Below, one piece after another: positions 8,935 through 15,870 of a stretch of DNA of 64,000 nt (position 1 is its first letter; each line of letters opens with the position of its first letter). The notes under the pieces are model-generated. The model ran no database searches, was not told the DNA's origin, and was given only the letters and a program-made list of their open reading frames with translations. The position numbers and the translations under genes are program-made. Origin of the DNA: Myxococcus fulvus (GTDB lineage: Bacteria > Myxococcota > Myxococcia > Myxococcales > Myxococcaceae); assembly GCF_900111765.1 (NCBI RefSeq), contig NZ_FOIB01000004.1:558001-622000 (forward strand), given 5' to 3'.

Positions 8935-9276
8935 TCAGGTCTTCTTGCGGGTGCGCTCGGCGTGGGCCTTGAAGGCGGAGAGCTGGTCGCTCCAGAAGGA
9001 CTCCACCTCGTCGAGCCATGCGCGCAGCTCCCCGAAGCGCTCGGGGCGCAGCCGGTACACCTTCACGCGGGCGTCGTCCTCGATGGCCTCCTCCTCCACC
9101 AGCCCCGTCTTGCGCAGCACGCGCAGGTGACGGGACATGGCGGGCGCGGACATGTCGAAGGCGGCGGCCAGCTCGCCCGCGCGCCGGGGCTCCTCGCGCA
9201 GCAGGTCGATGACCCCTCGGCGGGTGGGGTCGGCCAGCGCGGCGAAGGTCTCATCCAGGCGACGGGCGGCTCCCAT
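8935..9276 (-). CDS. ArsR-family transcriptional regulator (SdpR-like)
   Basis: The 113-residue winged-helix repressor shows the ArsR HTH signature: FAALADPTRRGVIDLLREEP, then RAGELAAAFDMSAPAMSRHL with the recognition helix SAPAMSRHLRVLRKTGLV, and a wing with ARVKVYRL. No metal-binding cysteine pair is present, so it is of the SdpR-like, non-metal class. It sits between the VOC gene (4 bp downstream of that stop) and the AHSA1 gene, the usual arrangement for this family. Palindromes of TTAACG type inside the operon promoter (9738-9773) are the likely binding site, implying autoregulation; the effector is unknown. Confidence 0.92.
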   Translation of the reverse strand: MGAARRLDETFAALADPTRRGVIDLLREEPRRAGELAAAFDMSAPAMSRHLRVLRKTGLVEEEAIEDDARVKVYRLRPERFGELRAWLDEVESFWSDQLSAFKAHAERTRKKT

Positions 9277-9280
9277 GGCG

Positions 9281-9712
9281 TCAGCCCTTGGAGGACATCC
9301 GCTGGGCGAACCACCAGGAGTGGCCCTCCAGGTCCTCGGCGCCGTAGCCCCGGTCCGTCCAGTAGTCCTCGCCGTAGTCCGTGGTCTTCGGCTCCTGGGT
9401 GATTCGGGCGCCCGCGGCCTTGGCCCGCGCGCAGTGCGCGTCCACGTCATCCACGTACACCATCAGGTAGCACGCGCTCGTGCCGCCCGCCGCGCCCGGC
9501 GTGCGGTTCGGGAACTTGGGGGTGACCGAGTTCACCAGGATGACGGCCTCGCCGTACACCAGCTCCGAGTGGACGATGATGCCCGGCGCGCCCTCCACCT
9601 TCAGCCGCGTCTGGAAGCCGAAGGCCTTCTCCAACCAGTCGATGGCCTTGGGCGCATCCTCGTAGAACAGCCCTGGACTGATGCGCGAAAACCCCTCGGG
9701 AACCGGCTTCAT
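9281..9712 (-). CDS. VOC/glyoxalase-superfamily protein (PhnB-like)
   Basis: The 143-residue protein starts MKPVPEGFSRISPGLFYEDA and has the paired beta-alpha-beta-beta-beta modules of the vicinal oxygen chelate fold: APKAIDWLEKAFGFQTRL, then YLMVYVDDVDAHCARAKAAG, and GYGAEDLEGHSWWFAQ at the C-terminus. The last block is typical of PhnB-type VOC proteins. Metal-ligand positions cannot be assigned safely, so no reaction is claimed. It is the first gene of an operon with ArsR and AHSA1 genes; ATG at 9712 is preceded by GGAGA. Expression is probably set by the promoter and operator immediately upstream. Confidence 0.88.
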   Translation of the reverse strand: MKPVPEGFSRISPGLFYEDAPKAIDWLEKAFGFQTRLKVEGAPGIIVHSELVYGEAVILVNSVTPKFPNRTPGAAGGTSACYLMVYVDDVDAHCARAKAAGARITQEPKTTDYGEDYWTDRGYGAEDLEGHSWWFAQRMSSKG

Positions 9713-9737
9713 GGCGTGTCTCCTTCACGAACGAGTC

Positions 9738-9773
9738 GTTAACCGCTGGGACAATATTTAACGCTGCCGTTAA
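9738..9773. promoter_or_regulatory. Putative ArsR operator palindromes
   Basis: An inverted repeat TTAACG-CTGC-CGTTAA (9758-9773) lies between the -35 and -10 elements of the operon promoter. A second GTTAAC palindrome (9738-9743) lies just past the predicted transcript start. Related half-sites covering polymerase contacts in front of an arsR-containing operon fit an autorepressor operator. Inferred from position and symmetry only. Confidence 0.6.
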
Positions 9774-9783
9774 CCATCTGCAA
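9755..9783 (-). promoter_or_regulatory. Promoter of the VOC-ArsR-AHSA1 operon
   Basis: TTGCAG (9783-9778) and TAAATA (9760-9755) on the minus strand are separated by exactly 17 bp in an AT-rich patch that stands out in this G+C-rich window. The implied start near 9748 gives a leader of about 35 nt before the ATG at 9712. Confidence 0.6.
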
Positions 9784-9870
9784 GCGCCAGTGGGCTGGGT
9801 GCTCGCGACAGGAGGAGCCGGCCGGGCCCTCGCGTGGGGCTCCGGCCGGGGGTGCGCGTGGAGAGGCGCG

Positions 9871-10458
9871 CTAGACGAACAGCATCGGGTCGAACTCGTC
9901 CACGTTGACCGGCAGCAGCCGGGGCAGCGGGCGCTGGAACACCTTCGCGTTGAGCTCCAGGTCGACAATCTTCAGGCCTGCGGGGACCAAATCGCGGAAG
10001 CGCTGGCTGACGTACTCGCGCAGGCCGAGCACGGCCACCTGGCGCTTCTCCTCGAGCATGGGCTTGAGGGCCTCGGCGAAGTCACCGCCGTCGTGGCTGG
10101 CAAGTCCCACGGCCGCCTTGGGCCGCTGGGTGCGGATGGTCTCCAGCAGCTTGAGGATGCCCAGGTCCACCACCTTCTGGTCCGGCCGTCCGTAGAGCAG
10201 CGCCACCTCGCAGCCCGCGGACTTCAGCGCGCGGATGAAGCCAATCATCACGTCGGGCAGCTGCTCGCCGCGCGCATTGAGCACCACCACGCAGCGCACG
10301 GGCGCGGGGAAGTACGTCTCGCAGAAGGCGACCAGACGGTCGAACTGCACGCGGTCCTGCGACTCGGGTTTACGGCCGACGACGTTGGAGACGGCCCAGT
10401 CGATGTTCTCCGCATCGATGAGCACGTAGGAAGCGGCGGAAGGACGTCCGGTGAGCAT
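9871..10458 (-). CDS. NYN-domain (LabA/PIN-like) protein
   Basis: The 195-residue protein belongs to the NYN group of PIN-like nucleases. It shows the opening strand and first acidic residues SYVLIDAENIDWAVS near residue 15, a central CVVVLNARGEQLPDVMIGF, then AGCEVALLYGRPDQKVVDLG, and VGLASHDGGDFAEALKPML with the aspartates expected for the metal site, ending with a strand-helix VAVLGLREYVSQRFRDL. NYN proteins are thought to cleave RNA in a metal-dependent way; substrate unknown here. The start is the ATG at 10458 giving MLTGRPSAAS; upstream sequence in frame is not family-like. A hairpin separates it from the histidine kinase gene upstream, so it is probably transcribed on its own. Confidence 0.85.
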   Translation of the reverse strand: MLTGRPSAASYVLIDAENIDWAVSNVVGRKPESQDRVQFDRLVAFCETYFPAPVRCVVVLNARGEQLPDVMIGFIRALKSAGCEVALLYGRPDQKVVDLGILKLLETIRTQRPKAAVGLASHDGGDFAEALKPMLEEKRQVAVLGLREYVSQRFRDLVPAGLKIVDLELNAKVFQRPLPRLLPVNVDEFDPMLFV

Positions 10459-10536
10459 GGGCGCGGACAATACGCCCGGGCGATGTTTTCCGGGGGGATT
10501 GCGTGTGACACGTCCACGACGCGCCACATCCCATGT

Positions 10537-10557
10537 CCGGACTCGAGCGAGTCCCGG
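10537..10557 (-). terminator. Short terminator-like hairpin after the PocR kinase
   Basis: GGACTC-GAGC-GAGTCC forms a 6-bp stem with a 4-nt loop (up to CCGGACTC if a bulge is allowed), 14 bp past the stop at 10571 on the minus strand. There is no U-tract. Confidence 0.45.
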
Positions 10558-10570
10558 GCGACATCCCGCG

Positions 10571-12073
10571 TCAGAAGCGGTCGGGCCCCGGGGGCAGCTC
10601 GGGCACGGGCGCGGGGGCGGCCAGCAGGCCGTGCTCGGGGATGGGCGGCTGCATGGGCAGCACCACCGTGAAGCGCGAGCCACGTCCGAACTCGCTCTCC
10701 ACGAACACCTTGCCGCCGTGGCCCTCCACCAGGCTCTTCACGATGGCCAGGCCCAGCCCCGCGCCGCCATGCTCGCGCGTGGAGCTGCCGTCCACCTGGT
10801 AGAAGCTCTGGAAGATGCGCTCGAACTGGTCCTCGCGGATGCCCACGCCGGTGTCCTCCACGCAGACGCGGTAGCCGGTGAGGCCCAGCACGTCCTGGAC
10901 GCCCGCCTCCGACATCACCACCGACACCCGCCCTCCGGACGAGGTGAACTTCAGCGCGTTGGCGAGCAGGTTCACCAGCACCTGGCGCAGCTTGTCCGCG
11001 TCGCCCGCCAGCCGGGGCCTGGGCAGGGGCGGCAGGCGCACCTCCAGCTCCACGCCCTTTCTCTGCGCCTGGGGCAGCACGCTGGAGACCGCCGTCTGGA
11101 TGACGCTGGCCAGGTCCACCGGCCCCACGGACAGCCGCAGCTTGCCGGCTTCAATCTGGCTCAAGTCGAGGATGGACGAGATGAGGTTGAGCAGCGACTC
11201 GCCCTTCTCGACGATGGTGCGCACGTAGAGCAGCTGCTCGGGGTTGAGCACGCCCGCAAGGCCCTCGGCGAGCATCTCCGAGTAGCCGATGATGGACGCC
11301 AGGGGCGTGCGCAGCTCGTGGCTCACCGTGCCCAGGAAGGTGGACTTGAGCCGGTCCAGCTCCTTGAGGCGCGTGTTCACCTGCGCCAGGCGCGAGTTCT
11401 GCGCCTCCAGCTCGCGGTGCGTCTCCAGCATCGCCTCGATGTGCAGCTGCGTCGTCAGGTACGTGCGGTGGCCGCTGGCGACGAGCGCGGCGAGCACCTG
11501 GCCGAAGTGCGTCAGCACCTGCACCACGGTGCGCTCGGGCGCGCGGCGCACCTTGGACACCAGCTCCTGCGCGCGCGTGAGCTCCAGCGCGGGGATGTCC
11601 GTGAGCGTGTCCGGGAAGTCGCCCAGCTCCTCGGGGGTGAAGGGCCCCAGGATGACGCGGCCCAGGAAGTCGCCCTCCCAGCGCACCGGCATCACCAGGT
11701 AGCGCAGGCCGGTGAAGCACGGCAGCGCGATGAGGCCCGCCTCCTCCGCGCCGTCGCCCTGGGCCACGCGCGCGCCGTTGAGCGGGACGACGGGGCCGTC
11801 CTTCACGCGCGCCACGGTGGCGGTGCATCGCGAGCGGCCGTCCGGGAAGGAGAAGACGTACGCGCAGAAGTCGCCGTGGCCCACCTTCACGTCGGCCAGC
11901 TTGGTGCCGCGCGCGTCGAGCACCTTGATGCCCACGCGGTACAGCTCGCTGAAGCTCTTCACCACCTCCGCGAACGACGGAAGGTCCAGCATCTCGCCCA
12001 GGGACAGCCGGCGCTGGAGGACGGACTCGCGGCGCGAGCCCTCCGGGGGCACGCTGCCCTGATAGCCGCTCAT
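10571..12073 (-). CDS. PocR-domain sensor histidine kinase
   Basis: The 500-residue soluble histidine kinase has a PocR-type ligand domain at about 28-190 (GDFCAYVFSFPDGRSRC, then ALPCFTGLRYLVMPVRWEGD with paired cysteines). A coiled coil at 210-245 follows, then HisKA with [13 protein letters not shown] (phospho-acceptor His near 253), and a complete HATPase: NLLANALKFTSSG, VEDTGVGI, GGAGLGLAIVKSLV. No membrane segment and no receiver domain are present, so a separate response regulator is expected; none is adjacent. ATG at 12073 overlaps the stop of the upstream GTPase gene in ATGA, so the two are translationally coupled. PocR domains are known to sense small diol-type or redox-linked ligands; the ligand here is unknown. 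Confidence 0.92.
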   Translation of the reverse strand: MSGYQGSVPPEGSRRESVLQRRLSLGEMLDLPSFAEVVKSFSELYRVGIKVLDARGTKLADVKVGHGDFCAYVFSFPDGRSRCTATVARVKDGPVVPLNGARVAQGDGAEEAGLIALPCFTGLRYLVMPVRWEGDFLGRVILGPFTPEELGDFPDTLTDIPALELTRAQELVSKVRRAPERTVVQVLTHFGQVLAALVASGHRTYLTTQLHIEAMLETHRELEAQNSRLAQVNTRLKELDRLKSTFLGTVSHELRTPLASIIGYSEMLAEGLAGVLNPEQLLYVRTIVEKGESLLNLISSILDLSQIEAGKLRLSVGPVDLASVIQTAVSSVLPQAQRKGVELEVRLPPLPRPRLAGDADKLRQVLVNLLANALKFTSSGGRVSVVMSEAGVQDVLGLTGYRVCVEDTGVGIREDQFERIFQSFYQVDGSSTREHGGAGLGLAIVKSLVEGHGGKVFVESEFGRGSRFTVVLPMQPPIPEHGLLAAPAPVPELPPGPDRF

Positions 12074-12789
12074 CGCCCGCCCCCCACCTGCTCGTCGCGG
12101 GTGACGGCGGCGTAGCGCCCGGCCAGCGCGGTGCCCGACAGGTCCATGCGGCCGAAGACCTGGGAGAGGAACTCCAGCTCGGTGAGGCCCACGTTGCGCG
12201 CCAGGTGCGCGCGCGCGTCCAGCCGCCGGTAGGCCGCCTGCGCCACGGCGTGGAAGGTCTCCAGCACGCCCTCGCCCTTGAGGGCCACCGCGCCCACCAC
12301 GGCCTCCCCGCCGCGCTTGCGCGCCTCCTCCAGCTCCGCGTCCGTGCGCGCGTCGGGCAAATCCCGCTTGTTGAACTGGATGACGACGGGCACCTGCTCG
12401 GGGTCCAGCCCGTTCTCCTTCATGTTGTCCTGCAGGTTGCGCCAGTAGGCGTTGTTCTCCGCCGTCGCGCTGTGCCGGCTGTCCGCGATGAACACCACCG
12501 CGTCGGCCCCCTGCAGCACGATGCGCCGGGTGGCGTTGTGGATGACCTGCCCGGGCACCGTGAAGAGCTTCACCTTCACCTTGAAGCCCGAGGACGTGGA
12601 GAAGAAGACAGGCAGCAGATCGAAGAACAGCGTCCGGTCGTCGTGCGTGTCCACCGTCAGCAACCGACCCCGGACCTCCGGGTACGCGCGGGCGTGGAGC
12701 TGACGCAGGTTCGTCGTCTTCCCGCTGAGTCCGGGACCGTAGTAGACGATCTTGAGCGTCAGCTCGCGCTGGGCGTGGTTCAGTTGCAA
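12070..12789 (-). CDS. MglA-like small Ras-family GTPase
   Basis: The 239-residue bacterial Ras-like GTPase shows the P-loop YYGPGLSGKTTNLRQLH near residue 16 and the switch region TVDTHDDRTLFFDLLP. The G3 motif is a PGQ type (KVKLFTVPGQVIHNATRR), as in MglA, followed by the strand GADAVVFIADSR and the G4 motif VVIQFNKRDLPDA. MglA proteins set cell polarity in myxobacteria and act with roadblock-type GAPs (MglB); no MglB gene is next to this one. It ends with an extra C-terminal segment of about 40 residues. It is the first gene of a two-gene unit with the PocR histidine kinase (4-bp ATGA overlap). This suggests the kinase and GTPase form one signalling module, which is inference. Confidence 0.9.
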   Translation of the reverse strand: MQLNHAQRELTLKIVYYGPGLSGKTTNLRQLHARAYPEVRGRLLTVDTHDDRTLFFDLLPVFFSTSSGFKVKVKLFTVPGQVIHNATRRIVLQGADAVVFIADSRHSATAENNAYWRNLQDNMKENGLDPEQVPVVIQFNKRDLPDARTDAELEEARKRGGEAVVGAVALKGEGVLETFHAVAQAAYRRLDARAHLARNVGLTELEFLSQVFGRMDLSGTALAGRYAAVTRDEQVGGGR

Positions 12790-12852
12790 GGGGTGCTCGG
12801 GCAGGCGGAGTCGAGGGGAGGAGAGGCCAGCCCTCCGGTGACGACCAGGGTT

Positions 12853-12881
12853 TTTATAGTGGGAACGCCTGCTTCGCGGAA
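12853..12881 (-). promoter_or_regulatory. Candidate promoter for the GTPase-kinase operon
   Basis: A good -10 (TATAAA, 12858-12853 on the minus strand) stands about 65 nt before the ATG at 12789; TTCCGC lies 17 bp upstream as a poor -35. The AT patch is isolated in a G+C-rich gap of about 280 bp that otherwise holds no gene. Confidence 0.4.
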
Positions 12882-13078
12882 GGCCGGCCGGATGGCGGCC
12901 GTGGAAGCGGGGCCTCGCGCCTGGAATGCGGCCGGCGAAGGTGGGGTTGACCCGAATCCGACCCTCTCGGTCCAGGGGGAGGCAAACTCCTCACTTGAGA
13001 AGACAATGTGCGCGGAATCACCGCGTGCACCGGTGGCGGGGGTGCGGTTAGGATCGCAGCGCGACGGAGGAGATGGCG

Positions 13079-13615
13079 ATGACGATGAAGCAGGTGGACC
13101 CGGGCGTGGAGATGGCCCCAGCCCCGGTGCTGGATGTGGTGGGCCTCCCCAACGACCTGATGGCGGCGGTGAAGTTCACCCTGCCCACCGACGAGGACAT
13201 GACGGCGGTGGCGGCCCTGCGCGCCAGCTCCGAGCCCTGGAAGAGCCGGGGTGAGACGCAGGAGGACAGCCTCAAGGCCCTGACCCAGCTCAAGCCCTTC
13301 ATCCACGTGGCCCGGCTGCAGAGCCAGATCGTCGGCTACGTCACGGTGGAGCGCGACGGCCCGGTGCCCGGCGCCGCCTACCTGCGCAACATCGTGGTGA
13401 AGCCGGAGCTGCGCAAGAAGGGTCTGGGGATGGTGGTGCTGGAGCAGGCGCTCACGGCCGCTCGGGACATGTACCGCAAGACCATTGCCCTGCGCGTGGA
13501 CCCGTCCAACGCGCCCGCGGTGGGCTTCTACCGCAAGGCGGGCTTCACCACCGTGGCGACGGTGGTGTCCAAGAAGTCCGGCAAGCTGCGGCTCCTGATG
13601 TCGCGCGAGCTGTAG
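13079..13615 (+). CDS. GNAT-family N-acetyltransferase
   Basis: The roughly 178-residue acetyl-CoA-dependent acetyltransferase has a divergent N-terminus of 60 residues. The GNAT core follows: FIHVARLQSQIVGYVTVERD, AAYLRNIVVKPELRKKGLG (motif A with the acetyl-CoA-binding R-x-x-G-x-G replaced by RKKGLG), VVLEQALTAARDMYRK, and LRVDPSNAPAVGFYRKAGF (motif B). Three in-frame ATGs at 13073, 13079 and 13085 follow a strong GGAGGAG at 13066-13072. The spacing (6 nt) favours 13079, since 13073 directly abuts the Shine-Dalgarno sequence. The substrate cannot be told. A 10-bp hairpin follows the stop, so the gene is probably monocistronic. Confidence 0.9.
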   Translation: MTMKQVDPGVEMAPAPVLDVVGLPNDLMAAVKFTLPTDEDMTAVAALRASSEPWKSRGETQEDSLKALTQLKPFIHVARLQSQIVGYVTVERDGPVPGAAYLRNIVVKPELRKKGLGMVVLEQALTAARDMYRKTIALRVDPSNAPAVGFYRKAGFTTVATVVSKKSGKLRLLMSREL

Positions 13616-13629
13616 TCCCCCGAATCCCT

Positions 13630-13654
13630 GGCGGGAGGCCGCTTGCCTCCCGCC
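13630..13654 (+). terminator. Hairpin terminator after the acetyltransferase
   Basis: GGCGGGAGGC-CGCTT-GCCTCCCGCC is a perfect 10-bp stem with a 5-nt loop starting 15 bp past the stop. There is no U-tract, as is common in high-G+C genomes. Confidence 0.6.
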
Positions 13655-13895
13655 CTCGCTCCGAGCGGGCCCTTGAGGGGCCCCGGAGCCCCCTCCCCCA
13701 CCCCTTGCGAATCGACTCCGTCCACCGCTGACAGGTGGGTGTGGGGCCCACTGCGCTCGGGCGACGGCAGGCGGGCGTGGCGCGGGGAAGAAGTGCCGGG
13801 ATGGACCCGGGGGGTGGGCGCATTCGACGCGTTGTCGACTATCCTGCGGACCACCCCGCGCTTCGCGCTTCGCCCCAGCCCGAGTCGACTTCCGC

Positions 13896-15869
13896 ATGAG
13901 ACCCCTTGCTGAGCTGTTGCGCCATCTGTCGCGGCCTGGAGTGACGGAGCTGACCCTGGCCACGGGCCGACCGCCCATGATTCGGGGGAGCAGTGGCTAT
14001 GAGCCGGTGGACCCGGCGGCGGTGACGACGGAGGACGTCGTGCGCGCGCTGCAGGCCATGGTGGGCGTGGCCCGCGCCTCCACCGTGTCGGACTCGCCAT
14101 CGCAGTGGTCCGTCAACGCCAACGGGTTGGGCGCGCTGTCCATCGCCGCCCAGCGCCGCGGCGACCTCATGCACCTGAGGCTGTCGCGCGCGGCGGAGGC
14201 GGGCGCCACGGCGGCGGCTCCAACCGCATCGACGGCGGCGACCGCCGCGGCTCCGGCGACCGCGCGAGCTCCCACCGCGGCCGGGCCTGCCTCACAGGGC
14301 GCGGCCGGGTACGGCGCACAAGGCGCTTCGGCGGGCTACGGCACACAAGGCGCGGGGCAGGCGACGAGCGCCGCGGCCGGATACGGCGCACAGGCGGCCG
14401 CGAGGAACGTGGCCACCGGGGGCTACGGCGCGCAGGCCACGTCGCCGGGCGCTTCGGCCGGTTACGGCACGCAAGGCGCGGGACAGGCCACGTCGCCGGG
14501 CGCTTCAGCGGGTTACGGCGCGCAGCCCGCTTCGGCGGGATACGGCGCCCAGGACGCGGGACAGACCTCGTCACCGAGCGCCTCGGCGGGTTACGGCGCA
14601 CAGGGCGCGGCGGCCCAGAACACCGCGACCGGGTATGCCCCCTCGCAGGGTGGGTATTCGGGCGCGGGCACGCAGGAGGCCGCGCGGAACCTCGCGGCGT
14701 CGCGTCTGACGGGTGGGGCTCGGGACCTGGCGGTGGTGCTGGAGCAGGGCCGGAGCGTGCGCGCCAGCGACGTGCACGTGGTGGCCGAGCGCCCCGTGCT
14801 CTTCCGCCTCGCCGGAGACCTCGTCCCCCAGGGAGGCGTGCTCGACGCGGCGCGCGTGGAGGGCATGCTGCTGCCCGTGGTGCCGGAGCGGCTGCGCGCC
14901 GTGCTGGAGCGCGACGGCAGCTGCGACTTCTCGCTCGACTCGCCGGAGATGGGGCGCTTCCGCGTCAACGTCTCGCGGCACCGCACGGGCCTCAAGGGCA
15001 CCTTCCGCGTCATCGCCCGCGACATCCCCACGCTGGAGTCGCTCGGCCTGCCCCAGGACATCGCGAAGGCCACGCACCACCACCAGGGCCTCATCGTCAT
15101 CACCGGCCCGTCGGGCCATGGCAAGACGAGCACCCTGGCCGCGCTGGTGGACCTCATCAACAGCCACACGTCCCACCACATCCTCACCGTGGAGGACCCG
15201 GTCGAGTTCGTGCACCCGCGCAAGAAGGCGCTCATCAGCCAGCGCGAGGTGGGCGGGCACACGCGCACCTTCGCCAGCGCGCTCAAGGGCAGCCTCCGCG
15301 AGGACCCGGACGTCATCGTCGTGGGCGAGCTGCGCGACACGGAGACGGTGCGCATGGCGCTGGCGGCCGCGGAGACGGGCCACCTGCTCATCAGCACCAT
15401 GAACACGCCGAGCGCGGCGAAGACCATCGACCGGCTCATCGACCTGTTCCCTCCCGCGGACCAGCAGCAGGTGCGCCTGTCCCTGTCGAGCGGCCTGCGC
15501 CTCATCGTCAGCCAGCGGCTGATGGCGAGCGCGGACGGCAAGAGCATGGTGGCCGCGGCGGAGGTGCTGCCGGGCTCCGTCGCGCTGGGCAACCTCATCC
15601 GCGACAACAAGACGTACCAGATTCCCTCGCTGCAGCAGCGCGGCAAGAGCCTGGGCATCGTCCGCTTCGAGGACTCGATGGCGGACCTGGTGCGCGCGGG
15701 CAAGGTGAAGCTGGAGGTGGCCAAGGGCTTCGTGGACAACCCGGACGAGCTGGAGGCGGTGGTGACGGGACGCAGGCCGGGCACGACGGTGGCCGCGCCG
15801 GAGACGTCGCAGGACAGCGCGCGGCTGCTCAGCAAGATGGGCTCGCTGATGGGAAGGAAGGGGGGCTGA
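13896..15869 (+). CDS. Modified PilT-type ATPase with GYGAQ linker
   Basis: The 657-residue secretion-type ATPase has an unusual build. Residues 1-97 look like a degenerate PilT N-domain (LLRHLSRPGVTELTLATGRP). Residues 101-268 are a low-complexity Ala/Gly linker with eight GYG(A/T)Q units. Residues 275-390 are a second, canonical PilT N-domain (SDVHVVAERPVLFRLAGD). The AAA core follows: Walker A GPSGHGKTS at 404-412, Asp box HILTVEDPVEFVH, Walker B DVIVVGELRD. The His box reads TGHLLISTMNT, so the usual TLHT histidine is replaced. PilT-family proteins power type IV pilus retraction. The loss of that His and the long linker suggest altered activity or partner binding. It runs 1 bp ahead of a normal PilT gene, so the two may form mixed hexamers. 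The start is ATG 13896 (weak RBS). Confidence 0.9.
   Translation: MRPLAELLRHLSRPGVTELTLATGRPPMIRGSSGYEPVDPAAVTTEDVVRALQAMVGVARASTVSDSPSQWSVNANGLGALSIAAQRRGDLMHLRLSRAAEAGATAAAPTASTAATAAAPATARAPTAAGPASQGAAGYGAQGASAGYGTQGAGQATSAAAGYGAQAAARNVATGGYGAQATSPGASAGYGTQGAGQATSPGASAGYGAQPASAGYGAQDAGQTSSPSASAGYGAQGAAAQNTATGYAPSQGGYSGAGTQEAARNLAASRLTGGARDLAVVLEQGRSVRASDVHVVAERPVLFRLAGDLVPQGGVLDAARVEGMLLPVVPERLRAVLERDGSCDFSLDSPEMGRFRVNVSRHRTGLKGTFRVIARDIPTLESLGLPQDIAKATHHHQGLIVITGPSGHGKTSTLAALVDLINSHTSHHILTVEDPVEFVHPRKKALISQREVGGHTRTFASALKGSLREDPDVIVVGELRDTETVRMALAAAETGHLLISTMNTPSAAKTIDRLIDLFPPADQQQVRLSLSSGLRLIVSQRLMASADGKSMVAAAEVLPGSVALGNLIRDNKTYQIPSLQQRGKSLGIVRFEDSMADLVRAGKVKLEVAKGFVDNPDELEAVVTGRRPGTTVAAPETSQDSARLLSKMGSLMGRKGG
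14301..14660 (+). repeat. In-frame degenerate GYG(A/T)Q repeat tract
   Basis: Eight irregularly spaced copies encode SAGYGAQGA-like units, with phrases such as GQATSPGA repeated between them. The tract lies inside the modified PilT gene and encodes a disordered linker. Near-duplicates within it (the ACGTCGCCGGGCGCTTC phrase occurs twice) suggest recent slippage or unequal crossover. Confidence 0.75.
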
Positions 15870-15870
15870 G

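Noticed and set aside
13528..14100. Minus-strand frame overlapping the GNAT and PilT genes
   Set aside because: It crosses a terminator hairpin and a plus-strand start and has only low-complexity translation.
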